From positions 5,294,001-5,358,000 of the forward strand of contig NZ_JAPEPO010000001.1 of NCBI RefSeq assembly GCF_026340095.1: a DNA stretch of 64,000 nt. The letters run 5' to 3'. The DNA comes from Streptomyces sp. NBC_01446. GTDB lineage: Bacteria > Actinomycetota > Actinomycetes > Streptomycetales > Streptomycetaceae. Shown here in pieces: positions 25,753-34,549 of this stretch; position 1 is the stretch's first letter; each line of letters opens with the position of its first letter. A model generated the notes under the pieces. The model searched no databases and was not told the DNA's origin. It worked only from the letters and a program-made list of their open reading frames with translations. The position numbers were made by a program, and so were the translations under genes.

Positions 25753-26769
25753 TCAGCCCTTGAGCTCGGCCGCCACCAGCTCCGCGATCTGTACCGCGTT
25801 CAGCGCGGCGCCCTTGCGGAGGTTGTCGTTCGAGACGAACAGCGACAGACCGTGCTCCACGGTCTCGTCACCGCGGATGCGGCCCACGTACGAGGCGTCC
25901 TGGCCCGCGGCCTGGAGCGGCGTCGGGATGTCGGAGAGCTCGACGCCGGGGGCGCCGGACAGGATCTCGGTGGCGCGCTCGACGGAGAGCGGACGGGCGA
26001 AGCGGGCGTTGATCTGGAGCGAGTGGCCCGAGAAGACCGGCACGCGCACACAGGTGCCGGAGACCTTGAGGCCCGGGATCTCGAGGATCTTGCGGGACTC
26101 GTTGCGGAGCTTCTGCTCCTCGTCCGTCTCGTTCAGACCGTCGTCGACGATGGCGCCGGCCAGCGGCAGCACGTTGAAGGCGATGGGGCGCTTGTAGACC
26201 TGGGGCTCGGGGAACTCGACGGCGGAGCCGTCGTGCGTGAGCTTGTCCGCCTCGGCGACGACCTTCTGCGCCTGGCCGTGCAGCTCGGCGACGCCCGCGA
26301 GGCCGGAGCCGGAGACCGCCTGGTAGGTGGCGACGACCAGCGCTTCGAGGCCGGCCTCCTCGTGCAGCGGACGCAGGACCGGCATCGCGGCCATCGTCGT
26401 GCAGTTCGGGTTGGCGATGATGCCCTTGGGGCGGTTCGCGATCGCGTGGGGGTTGACCTCGGAGACGACCAGCGGGACCTCGGGGTCCTTGCGCCAGGCC
26501 GACGAGTTGTCGATCACGACCGCGCCCTGGGCCGCGACCTTCTCGGCGAGCGCCTTGGAGGTGCTGCCACCTGCGGAGAAGATGACGATGTCGAGGCCCG
26601 TGTAGTCGGCCGTCGAGGCGTCCTCCACCGTCACACCGTCGATGACCGTCCCGGCCGAGCGGGCCGAGGCGAACAGGCGCAGCTCGTCGACCGGGAAGTC
26701 CCGCTCGACGAGGATCTTGCGCACGACCGTGCCGACCTGACCGGTGGCTCCGACGATTCCGACCTTCAC
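25753..26769 (-). CDS. asd: Aspartate-semialdehyde dehydrogenase
   Basis: 338-aa cytosolic enzyme that reduces aspartyl-4-phosphate to aspartate semialdehyde with NADPH, feeding lysine, diaminopimelate, threonine and methionine synthesis. The N-terminal Rossmann motif is VGIVGATGQVGTVV. The catalytic cysteine is Cys123 in NPNCTTMAAMPV, and the active-site histidine lies in SGHSLQINARF. GTG 26769 is chosen because GGAGGAAAA lies upstream; a longer frame running to 27960 crosses the divergent sigma-factor gene and is spurious. No aspartokinase gene is adjacent here. Confidence 0.96.
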   Translation of the reverse strand: MKVGIVGATGQVGTVVRKILVERDFPVDELRLFASARSAGTVIDGVTVEDASTADYTGLDIVIFSAGGSTSKALAEKVAAQGAVVIDNSSAWRKDPEVPLVVSEVNPHAIANRPKGIIANPNCTTMAAMPVLRPLHEEAGLEALVVATYQAVSGSGLAGVAELHGQAQKVVAEADKLTHDGSAVEFPEPQVYKRPIAFNVLPLAGAIVDDGLNETDEEQKLRNESRKILEIPGLKVSGTCVRVPVFSGHSLQINARFARPLSVERATEILSGAPGVELSDIPTPLQAAGQDASYVGRIRGDETVEHGLSLFVSNDNLRKGAALNAVQIAELVAAELKG

Positions 26770-26897
26770 AGGGTTTTCCTCCGTACGTACACGAACAGAA
26801 CAGCGGGGGTGCCGCTCCATGATGCGTCTGTCCCCGGCCGCCTTGTCCAATCCATTGTCCGAGGTGCGGGACGCCACATTCATGCCTGTCTCACGGT

Positions 26898-26910
26898 GCG
26901 AACGTTTCGC
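26898..26910. promoter_or_regulatory. Palindrome GCGAA-CGT-TTCGC upstream of sigma factor
   Basis: Perfect 5-bp arms with a 3-bp centre, 54 bp before the sigma-factor start. A candidate operator in the divergent asd/sigma promoter region; the regulator is unknown. Confidence 0.35.
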
Positions 26911-26964
26911 CCGGTCCCGGCGTCCTAGGGGAAACGCGGGAGAGCCAGGGGGAGGGGAGGGGCA

Positions 26965-27486
26965 TTGCTGCGCAGAAGAACGCGCCGCGCGGAGGTGGCC
27001 GATCCGCTGGATGCCGCACAGGAGGACCGGGTGCGGGCCGTCCTGTCGCTGGGCGGGGTACCGCACGGCGACCTTCAGGACGGCGTGCAGCAGGTGCGGC
27101 TGCGGCTCCTCGAACGGGCCGCGCGGGGCGACGAGGCACCGCGCGACGTGTCGGCGTGGGCCGCCGTCGTCGCCTCGAACCTGGCGATGGACTGGCACAG
27201 GGCACGCCGCCGCCAGGAACGGCTCGGCGAGCGCCTCGCCTCGCTGCGCCAGGAACAGCCCGCGCAGGACGGCGCCGAGTCGCGCGTCCTGTCGCTGGCG
27301 GTGGCGCAGGGCCTGGACGAGCTGCCGGACACCCAGCGCCAGGTCGTCGTGCTGCGCTTCTACGCGGATCTCCCGGTACGGGCGATAGCCGAGGAGCTGG
27401 GCATCCCGGAGGGCACGGTCAAGAGCAGGCTGCACACGGCGGTACGGATGCTGCGGGCGCGGCTGCGCGAAGGGGAGGTGGTGTGA
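26965..27486 (+). CDS. RNA polymerase sigma factor, ECF (SigE-like) family
   Basis: 173-aa sigma-70 family protein with region 2 (WAAVVASNLAMDWHRARRRQ, about residues 57-76) and region 4 (LDELPDTQRQVVVLRFYADL then AIAEELGIPEGTVKSRLHTA, about 114-157). There is no region 1 or 3, so it is an ECF sigma. The start is TTG 26965, preceded by GGAGGGG. The next gene begins 1 base after its stop and encodes a one-pass membrane protein, an arrangement typical of a sigma/anti-sigma pair. Its target promoters are unknown. Confidence 0.92.
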   Translation: MLRRRTRRAEVADPLDAAQEDRVRAVLSLGGVPHGDLQDGVQQVRLRLLERAARGDEAPRDVSAWAAVVASNLAMDWHRARRRQERLGERLASLRQEQPAQDGAESRVLSLAVAQGLDELPDTQRQVVVLRFYADLPVRAIAEELGIPEGTVKSRLHTAVRMLRARLREGEVV

Positions 27487-27487
27487 C

Positions 27488-28210
27488 ATGGAGTACGAGG
27501 ACCGCGCGCTGATGCCGGCGCTCACCGGGGAGCCGCTGCCCCAGGAGGACGCGGCCGACCCCGAGGTGGTGGCCGCGCACGCGGCGGCGCAGGCCGATGT
27601 CGCGCTGCTCGCGGAGCAGGTGCGGGGGATCGGGGACGCGCTCGCCGCACGGGCCGGGCCGCGCCCGGCGCCGCTGGTCGCGCTGAGGCCCCGCCGCAGG
27701 CCTCTCGCGGTCGCCTTCCGGGCACTCGCCGCCGCGTGCGCGGCCGCGATGCTCGGCGGGCTCGTGTGGCTGGGCGTCGCCGGCGCGCCCGGCGACGGCG
27801 CCGACAGCAAGTCCGCGGCGGACCACCGCGGGGCCGCGGACAGCGGGAAGCAGGGCGCGGAGGTGACGCCGGAGGGCTTCGTGGCGTGCTCGCGGCTCAT
27901 CGTCGAGGGCACCGTCGTCCGGGTCGAGCCCGTGCCCGGCGCGGAACGCGACACGATCACGCTGACCGCGACCCGCTACTACAAGCCCGCGAAGGGACCG
28001 GAGAAGGTCACCTTCCGGATGGATCACGACGTCGACCCGCGCCTGAAGCCGGGCGACCGCACGCTGATCAGCATTCCCAAGGGCGAGGAGTACCCGGACA
28101 ACTGGGCCACGAAGGCCGCGGACCGCGCGTCCCTGCGCGACATGGTCGTCAACGCGCTGCCCGGCTCCCGCGCCCTGAAGTGCCCGAAGGCCCCCGGCCC
28201 CGGCGCGTGA
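27488..28210 (+). CDS. Single-pass membrane protein, possible sigma partner
   Basis: 240-aa protein with an acidic cytosolic N-terminus of about 75 residues (helical, ALTGEPLPQEDAADPEVVAA), one membrane helix (AFRALAAACAAAMLGGLVWLG, about 77-97) and an extracytoplasmic domain of about 130 residues rich in beta strands and containing two cysteines. No zinc-binding HXXXCXXC anti-sigma motif is present, so it is not a classical ZAS protein. Immediate coupling to the sigma gene (ATG 27488) suggests a regulatory or sensor role, but this is inference. Confidence 0.85.
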   Translation: MEYEDRALMPALTGEPLPQEDAADPEVVAAHAAAQADVALLAEQVRGIGDALAARAGPRPAPLVALRPRRRPLAVAFRALAAACAAAMLGGLVWLGVAGAPGDGADSKSAADHRGAADSGKQGAEVTPEGFVACSRLIVEGTVVRVEPVPGAERDTITLTATRYYKPAKGPEKVTFRMDHDVDPRLKPGDRTLISIPKGEEYPDNWATKAADRASLRDMVVNALPGSRALKCPKAPGPGA

Positions 28211-28259
28211 CGGCTCGTACCGACGGGACGGCAAAGGGAACGGCGGAGGGAACGGCAGA

Positions 28260-28287
28260 GGGCGGGCGCCCCTCAGGACGCCCGCCC
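28260..28287. terminator. Hairpin between convergent sigma operon and subtilase
   Basis: GGGCGGGCG (28260-28268) pairs with CGCCCGCCC (28279-28287) around a 10-base loop. It is located between two convergent stop codons. Confidence 0.7.
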
Positions 28288-28315
28288 CCGCCGTTACCGG
28301 ACTACCGGGTCACCG

Positions 28316-31300
28316 TTACGGCGTGACCTTCTCGATCTTCACGCTGCCGAGCCCGGCGACCGTGCCGCGCCCGTTCAGGAGCTGCACCTCGCCGAAGAAC
28401 TCGCGGCCCTCCGGCGCGGCCGCCGCGGCGACGACCTCGGCGGTGACCTGGGTCGAGTCACCGTTGCCGAGCTTCACGGACTTCGCCTCGTCGACCTTGA
28501 CCTGGCCGAGCGTCGGGGAGAAGAACACGTCGCGGTAGTCGTACTCCGTCGAACCGGACGGGACGGAGTAGCCCACGACCTCGACCGTGTACGTGCCGGC
28601 GGCCGGCTTGCTGATGCTGACGGCCTCCTCGGAGTCGCCGTCGGCGGACTGGCCGACCTGGTTGCCGTTCTGGTCGTAGACCGTCAGGTCCAGGTCGGCG
28701 GCGTTGTCGGAGACGCCGCCGATGGCGACGTCCAGACGCTCGGCGCCCGCGGGGACGACGACCGTGGAGGTCTGCGTCTCACCCTCCTTGAGGGACGGAC
28801 GCGCCGTCTTGGACGAGCCGAGCGGACCGCCCTTCAGCTTGCCGTCGAGCGCGGCGAACTTGTTCGTCACCTTCCAGGAGACGTTGGCCGGCGTGCCGAC
28901 CTTGGCCTCGGGGACGGTCTGCACGGCCGGGTCGAAGGCCGCGCCGAGCACGGCGACGTCCAGCTTGTACGGGTTGTCGAGCTGCGGCGACGTGCGGCGC
29001 GCCTCGACCTCGATCTCCCAGACGCCGGCCTGCGGGTCCGCGTACGAGCGCAGGTCGGGGCGGCAGGTGTTGGCCGGGTTGTAGTTCGGGTAGCAGCTCG
29101 GCGTCGACGTGTCGTCGACGGGGACGCCGTACGGGTGGATCGAGATGAAGCGGGTCTGGCTCTTGTCCTTCAGACCGCTCATCGCGACCTCGAGGGACTT
29201 CGCGCCCTCGGGGACCGTCAGGAAGTACGACTTCGTGCTGTTGCGCTGCACGGAGCCGGAGTCCGAGAACGTGTACGACGGCTTCGCGAGCGGCGTCGCG
29301 ACGACGACGGTCGCCATGACCTGCTGGTCGACGCCCTCGGTGCGCGGGTCGTCCACCTCCAGGATGGCGCTGCGCAGACCGGCGCTCTTCGGCGCGGCCT
29401 GCACCTTGACGGTGACCGGCTTGTTCAGCGGCAGCGAGACGGTGTCGTCGCCGACGATGCGGAACGTGGAGCCCGAGTTGTTCTTGAGGGACAGCTCGTG
29501 GCGGACCGCACGGTCCGGGCCCGACGTACGTGTGACGGTGACGTCGTAGGTCTTCTTCTGGCCGGCCTTGAGGCCGCCCTCACGGTCGTAGATGCCGGTG
29601 CCGAAGCCCGGGTCCAGGAGCGCGTAGTCGATCGCGGTGTCGACCGGGGCCTTGACCGTGTAGGTGTGGGCGTCCGCGCCGCGCTTGATGGACTTCCACG
29701 CGTCGACGATGTCGATCAGGCCGGAGCCCTCGGCGTACGCCTGCTCGCCGCTGATGTGCTTCGCGGTCGAGGTGAGCGCCGTCCGCAGCTTCGCCGGGGT
29801 GAGCGCGATGTGCTTCTGCTTGGCGGCGGAGAGCAGCAGGGCTGAGGCGCCCGCGGCCTGCGGGGACGCCATCGAGGTGCCCTGGAGCATCGAGTAGCCG
29901 GCCGGCAGGGAGTAGCCCGCCTCGGCGACCGGGGAGCCCGGCAGCCAGGTCTGCGTCGTGTTGATCGCGGCGCCGGGCGCGGTGATGGTCGGCGTGAAGC
30001 CGCCGTCCTCACGCGGGCCGCGCGACGAGAACGGCATCATGGCGTAGCGCTTCGTCACGCCGGAGCCGTAGTTGGCGGCCCAGGTCTCCTTGGAGATGGA
30101 CGCGCCGACGGAGATGACCTTGTCGGCGAGGCCGGGGTCGCCGATGGTGTTGGCGCCGGGGCCGGAGTTGCCCGCGGAGATCACGAGCTGGACGCCGTAG
30201 GTGTCGATGAGGCGCTTGTAGAGCAGCGCGCGCGCGTTGTTGCCGTCGTTGAGGGCGGGCAGGCCGCCGATCGACATGTTGACGATGTCGACGCCGCGCT
30301 TGGTGACGAGGTCCAGCATGCCCTCGGTGAGCGCGACGTTGGTGCAGCCGCCGGACCAGGTGCAGGCGCGCGAGGAGACGATCTTCGCGCCGGGCGCGGC
30401 ACCGCTCATCTTCCCGCCGAACAGGCCGTTGGCGGAGGTGATGCCCGCGACGTGCGTGCCGTGCTCGGACTCGATGACGCCGATGTTGACGAAGTCGGCC
30501 TTCTTGCCGACCCAGTCGCCGCCGTACGGGTCCATCGGGACGTCCTTGCGGATCTCCACGACGAACGGGATGCGCTCGACGACGTCGGTCGCCGGGTTGT
30601 CCTTGCCGAAGTACCCGATCTGGTAGCCGTCCTTGTACGGCTTCATCGGGGTGTCGTCGGTGAAGTCACCGTTGTCGTTCAGGTCGACGGTGACGGTGCC
30701 GGCCTTGGCGTCGTAGAGGACGGCCCAGGAGTCGGTGGTGTCGCCGTCGCGGTTCAGGTCGCCCTTGGCGTCGCCGCCGGTGGTGGCGGACTCCTTGAAC
30801 GTCGAGACCTGGTACGAGCCGGCGGCGGCCTTGAAGGTGCGCCCGCCGTAGGTGAACGTCGGGCCGGTCACGGAGGTGACCATCGCGCGCCAGGTGGCGT
30901 CGCCGTCGACGATCGGGTCGGTCGAGGTGACCCAGTCGACGATCTTGCGCTCGCCGGTGGTGGTCTTCTGGAGCGCCGGGTGACTGAGGTCCACACCGGA
31001 GTCGAGGATGCCGATCGTGACGCCGCGGCCGTCGGCCTTCGGGTTGTCCTTCACGAAGTCGACGGCGCCCGTCTCGAAGGACGGGTTGTACGGGTTCTTC
31101 GCCGGGGTGCTCCTGCCGGGCGCGGCGTACGAGCCGGAGGCGCCCTTCGAGCCCTTTGCGGTGTCGCCGGCCGGCGTCGGGTCGTCGAGCTCGATCTCGT
31201 GGCGCAGGTCGATGCCTTGCACGGAGGAGAGCTTCTCGGCCGCCTTGATCGCGGCGTCCGCCTTGGCGGTCGGCACGGTGGCGCGGACGTAGCCGAGCTT

Positions 31301-31630
31301 GTCGTAGGTCCGGCCGACGGAGCCGCCCTTGACGGCGTCGAGCTGGTGCGCGACCTGCTCGGTCGAGCCGGGCGTGGTCGCGACCATCATGGTCACGTTC
31401 TTCGCGCCGGACGCCTCGGCCTGGTCGAGGAGCTGGGCGTCGGACGAACCGAGCTTGTCACCGGCCGACTTGACGGGTGCGTCGGTGGACGGGGTGGTGT
31501 CCGCGCCCGCGGAGTAGGCCAGGGGTATCGGCCCGGCTGCGGTGAGCGCTGCGACGAGGCCGGCGGCGGCCGCGAGCCGGGCCGCCCGTCTCGCTCCGGA
31601 TATCGGTGCGCGCTGGGGATCGAGGGTCAT
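28316..31630 (-). CDS. Large secreted S8 subtilisin-like serine protease
   Basis: 1104-aa exported protease. Signal peptide of about 37 residues (ARLAAAAGLVAALTAAGPIP), a propeptide region up to about 150, then the S8 domain with the triad Asp210 (GILDSGVDLSHP), His390 (EHGTHVAGI) and Ser586 (QGTSMASPQAAG). A long insertion between Asp and His is seen. The rest is beta-rich, with a pre-peptidase C-terminal-like domain near the end (AGTYTVEVVGYSVPSGSTEY). ATG 31630 is preferred over ATG 31636 because AGGGA is then 5 bases away. Monocistronic. Confidence 0.94.
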   Translation of the reverse strand: MTLDPQRAPISGARRAARLAAAAGLVAALTAAGPIPLAYSAGADTTPSTDAPVKSAGDKLGSSDAQLLDQAEASGAKNVTMMVATTPGSTEQVAHQLDAVKGGSVGRTYDKLGYVRATVPTAKADAAIKAAEKLSSVQGIDLRHEIELDDPTPAGDTAKGSKGASGSYAAPGRSTPAKNPYNPSFETGAVDFVKDNPKADGRGVTIGILDSGVDLSHPALQKTTTGERKIVDWVTSTDPIVDGDATWRAMVTSVTGPTFTYGGRTFKAAAGSYQVSTFKESATTGGDAKGDLNRDGDTTDSWAVLYDAKAGTVTVDLNDNGDFTDDTPMKPYKDGYQIGYFGKDNPATDVVERIPFVVEIRKDVPMDPYGGDWVGKKADFVNIGVIESEHGTHVAGITSANGLFGGKMSGAAPGAKIVSSRACTWSGGCTNVALTEGMLDLVTKRGVDIVNMSIGGLPALNDGNNARALLYKRLIDTYGVQLVISAGNSGPGANTIGDPGLADKVISVGASISKETWAANYGSGVTKRYAMMPFSSRGPREDGGFTPTITAPGAAINTTQTWLPGSPVAEAGYSLPAGYSMLQGTSMASPQAAGASALLLSAAKQKHIALTPAKLRTALTSTAKHISGEQAYAEGSGLIDIVDAWKSIKRGADAHTYTVKAPVDTAIDYALLDPGFGTGIYDREGGLKAGQKKTYDVTVTRTSGPDRAVRHELSLKNNSGSTFRIVGDDTVSLPLNKPVTVKVQAAPKSAGLRSAILEVDDPRTEGVDQQVMATVVVATPLAKPSYTFSDSGSVQRNSTKSYFLTVPEGAKSLEVAMSGLKDKSQTRFISIHPYGVPVDDTSTPSCYPNYNPANTCRPDLRSYADPQAGVWEIEVEARRTSPQLDNPYKLDVAVLGAAFDPAVQTVPEAKVGTPANVSWKVTNKFAALDGKLKGGPLGSSKTARPSLKEGETQTSTVVVPAGAERLDVAIGGVSDNAADLDLTVYDQNGNQVGQSADGDSEEAVSISKPAAGTYTVEVVGYSVPSGSTEYDYRDVFFSPTLGQVKVDEAKSVKLGNGDSTQVTAEVVAAAAAPEGREFFGEVQLLNGRGTVAGLGSVKIEKVTP

Positions 31631-31641
31631 CAGCATCCCTG

Positions 31642-31700
31642 TACGTAAAGGTCGGAAAGGGTCCGGAATTCGGTGCCGGATGACCGGTCAGCTTTACGTA
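31642..31700. promoter_or_regulatory. Separated inverted repeat upstream of subtilase gene
   Basis: TACGTAAAG (31642-31650) and its exact complement CTTTACGTA (31692-31700), separated by 41 bp. It spans the region just upstream of the protease start codon. It might be paired operators for DNA looping or part of the 5' leader. Confidence 0.35.
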
Positions 31701-31906
31701 AGTGACGCCTGTTTGGGGAGAGTTGCCCGTGACGTGATCAGGTCATGGCGTACTTCCGCCATACGTCATCGCGGACAAAGTGGCGCATACGGGGAAACGC
31801 GCACCGCGGGGCACGGCGCACGCGCCCCGCGAGGAGTCCCGCCCGCCGCGTCACCGACCCGCACGTTCATCACCCCGACCCGCCGCGGACCGCATAACGT
31901 CACCGT

Positions 31907-32362
31907 GTGCACAGGGAACTGAGGGTCGCGGCCTACGCAGTCTGCGTACGGGACGGGCAGGTGCTGCTCGCCCGCTGGGTGGCCGGCGACGGCACCAGAC
32001 GCTGGACGCTGCCGGGAGGCGGCATGGACCACGGCGAGGACCCGTACGACACCGTGATCCGCGAACTCGACGAGGAGACCGGCTACGCGGTCGAGCCCGT
32101 CACCCTGCTCGGCGTCCACTCCGTCCTGCGCCGCTACCCGCGCAAACTGGGCGCCGTCGCCGACTTCCACGGACTGCGCCTCGTCTACGAGGGCCGCGTC
32201 ACCGGCGGCGAACTGCGCCACGAGGTGAACGGCTCCACCGACATGGCCGCCTGGCACACCCTCGACGACGTGCCCCGCCTCGCCCGCGTCGAACTCGTCG
32301 ACGCGGGCCTCGAACTGTGGCGCGACAGGCCCACGTCGGGCCACCTCTTCCCCGAAATGTGA
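31907..32362 (+). CDS. Nudix hydrolase
   Basis: 151-aa cytosolic protein. The Nudix box is present as GGGMDHGEDPYDTVIRELDE followed by ETGY, matching GX5EX7REUXEEXGU except that Asp replaces the first Glu of the box. Such enzymes hydrolyse nucleoside diphosphate-linked compounds; the substrate cannot be assigned. No Shine-Dalgarno precedes GTG 31907, and TAACGT at 31895-31900 is placed correctly for a leaderless transcript beginning at the start codon. Confidence 0.9.
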   Translation: MHRELRVAAYAVCVRDGQVLLARWVAGDGTRRWTLPGGGMDHGEDPYDTVIRELDEETGYAVEPVTLLGVHSVLRRYPRKLGAVADFHGLRLVYEGRVTGGELRHEVNGSTDMAAWHTLDDVPRLARVELVDAGLELWRDRPTSGHLFPEM

Positions 32363-32575
32363 ACACGGAGTGACCGGCTCCTCTACGGCACACGAGGCGT
32401 ACGTGACCGCGCAGGGTGGCCGGTGATCCACGTGGCGTGATCGGCGCTGCCCGTTGCGGCCTCGTTAACGCGCAGGTCATCCCCGGTGTCAACGATCCAG
32501 TACGAGCGGGTAGTTCTGCCACGGCGAGCGCCCCGCGACCACTGCCGACGCGTTCGCACTCGGGGAGACCGCGCC

Positions 32576-34378
32576 ATGCCGCGCATACGCTCTGTCGCCG
32601 ACACCGCTGCATCCGCCACCGCCGCCAAGGCCGCCTCCATCGCCTCGGCGCTCGACCGCCGCACCTTCCTCGCCGCGTCCGGAGCCGTCTCCCTGACGGC
32701 CGGGATCGGCTACGCACTCGGCCCCGGCACGAGCAGCGCCGCCGCGGGTCCCGCGCCCGCAGGCCCCGTCCCGGCGGCCGTCTCCCGCCGGGCCCCCGCC
32801 GCCCCGCTCGCGCCCTACACGCGCGGCACCACCCTCGGATCCGTCGCCGCCGCCCCGGCCGGCGCGGGCTACCGGCGCCTCGGCGACGGCCCCGCCTGGC
32901 AGCGCGTCGTCCGCGGCGACCTCGCGTCCGCCAAGTCGGGGCGCGAAGGCCGGCGCACCGCGCTCGCCGCATTCGTCCAGTTCACCGACCTGCACCTGGT
33001 CGACGTACAGCACCCCCTGCGCTACGAGTACCTGCGCTCCCAGACCGCCAGCGCCTGGCGTCCCCAGGAGTCCCTCTCGGTCGCCGGAGCGGTCTCCCTC
33101 GTGGAGCGGGTCAACGCCCTGCGCGGGGCGCCCGTCACTGCGTCACCCCTGCACTTCGTCATGACGACCGGCGACAACACCGACAACAACGCCAAGTCGG
33201 AACTGGACTGGTTCCTGAAGGCGATGAGCGGCGGGCGCATCACACCGAACACCGGCGACCCGCGCCGCTACGAAGGCGTGCAGGACAGCGGCCTCAAGCT
33301 GTACTGGCACCCGGACGCCGCCCTGCGCGACGCCGACAAGCAGCTCGGCTTCCCCCGCATCCACGGCTTCCTGGACGCCGCGATCGGTGAGCTGCGCAGC
33401 CCGGGGCTCAACCTGCCCTGGTACTCGACCGTCGGCAACCACGACGCGCTGCCCGGTGGCTGCTACGCGCCCGGCGACTCCTTCTTCGCCGACTTCGCGG
33501 TGGGCGGGCGGAAGCTGATGGAGCTGCCGGACTCCGCCGGCAAGGCGATCTGGGACAACGTCAAGAAGGGCGGCGACCCCAAGGGCCAGGCCTTCAAGGA
33601 CCTCCTCAAGTCCCAGGCCCGCCACATGCGTTCGGTCACCCCGGACGAGTCCCGCGCCCCCTTCACCCCGGCCGAGTACCTCAAGGCGCACCTCGACCCC
33701 GCGCACACGGGCCCGGGCCCGCACGGCCACGGCTACACACAGGCCAACATCGACGCCGGCACCCAGTACTACGCCTTCCGCGTCTCGGACGACATCCTCG
33801 GCATCAGCCTCGACACGACGGACCCAGGCGGCCACTACGAGGGCTCCATCGGCACGGCCCAGCTCAACTGGCTGGAGCGCACGCTCAGGGACAACGAGAA
33901 GAACGGGGACTCCCACGTCCTCGTCTTCAGCCACCACACCAGCAAGACCATGCGCAACCTCCGCCAGGACCCGCACCACCCCCGTGAGGCCCGGCACGGC
34001 GGCGACGAGCTCCTCGCGCTCCTCGGCCGCCACGGCAACGTCCTGGCCTGGGTCAACGGCCACAGCCACAAGAACGACATCACCCCGCACGCGGGCCCCG
34101 AAGGCCGCTCCTTCTGGGAGATCTCGACCGCGTCCCACGTCGACTTCCCGCAGCTGGCCCGTGTCATCGAGATCACCGACAACCACGACGGCACGGTCTC
34201 CCTGTTCACCACGCTCATCGAGTCCGCCGCCCCGCACCGCACCGACTTCACGGACCTCACCCAGACCGGCCTCGCAGCCCTCTACCGCGAACTCTCCTTC
34301 AACGCCCCGGGATCCCGCGCCACCCTCTCCGGCACCCCCGGCGACCGCAACACGGAACTCGTCCTGCGCAAGGCCTGA
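32576..34378 (+). CDS. Tat-exported metallophosphoesterase (TIGR03767-like)
   Basis: 600-aa protein with a twin-arginine signal (DRRTFLAASGAVSLTAGIGY, about residues 24-43), so it is probably exported folded. Calcineurin-type metal motifs in order: FTDLHLVD, GDNTDNN, GNHD, FSHH and GHSH. ATG 32576 is chosen because GGGGAG lies 9 bases upstream; a longer GTG reading from 32486 lacks a ribosome site. The last codons (AAG GCC TGA) start a 14-bp tandem repeat that continues past the stop. The substrate is unknown; a phosphodiesterase or phosphomonoesterase role in phosphate acquisition is plausible. Confidence 0.9.
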   Translation: MPRIRSVADTAASATAAKAASIASALDRRTFLAASGAVSLTAGIGYALGPGTSSAAAGPAPAGPVPAAVSRRAPAAPLAPYTRGTTLGSVAAAPAGAGYRRLGDGPAWQRVVRGDLASAKSGREGRRTALAAFVQFTDLHLVDVQHPLRYEYLRSQTASAWRPQESLSVAGAVSLVERVNALRGAPVTASPLHFVMTTGDNTDNNAKSELDWFLKAMSGGRITPNTGDPRRYEGVQDSGLKLYWHPDAALRDADKQLGFPRIHGFLDAAIGELRSPGLNLPWYSTVGNHDALPGGCYAPGDSFFADFAVGGRKLMELPDSAGKAIWDNVKKGGDPKGQAFKDLLKSQARHMRSVTPDESRAPFTPAEYLKAHLDPAHTGPGPHGHGYTQANIDAGTQYYAFRVSDDILGISLDTTDPGGHYEGSIGTAQLNWLERTLRDNEKNGDSHVLVFSHHTSKTMRNLRQDPHHPREARHGGDELLALLGRHGNVLAWVNGHSHKNDITPHAGPEGRSFWEISTASHVDFPQLARVIEITDNHDGTVSLFTTLIESAAPHRTDFTDLTQTGLAALYRELSFNAPGSRATLSGTPGDRNTELVLRKA

Positions 34379-34437
34379 GACACAAGGCCTGGGACGCAAG
34401 GCCCGAGACGGAAGGCCCGAGACGCAAGGCCTCAGAA
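34368..34437. repeat. Tandem repeat, 5 x 14 bp (GCAAGGCCYGAGAC)
   Basis: The core AAGGCC begins at 34370, 34384, 34398, 34412 and 34426, an exact 14-bp period. The first unit contains the last two codons and the stop of the metallophosphoesterase gene; the other four follow it. It looks like stepwise duplication of the gene's 3' end. Confidence 0.9.
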
Positions 34438-34549
34438 CGGCTTGATCCCGCCCAACCCGATCTTGGCCCTCAACCCCTTCCCGTGACCCCTGAGTCCCCC
34501 AGGTCGACCGCAGCACACAGCTGTCGAACGTCGGCGAAGGAGACACGGG

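Noticed and set aside
25753..27960. 735-codon frame including asd with a long N-terminal extension
   Set aside because: The extension is antisense to the sigma-factor gene, and asd has its own GGAGGA-GTG start at 26769.
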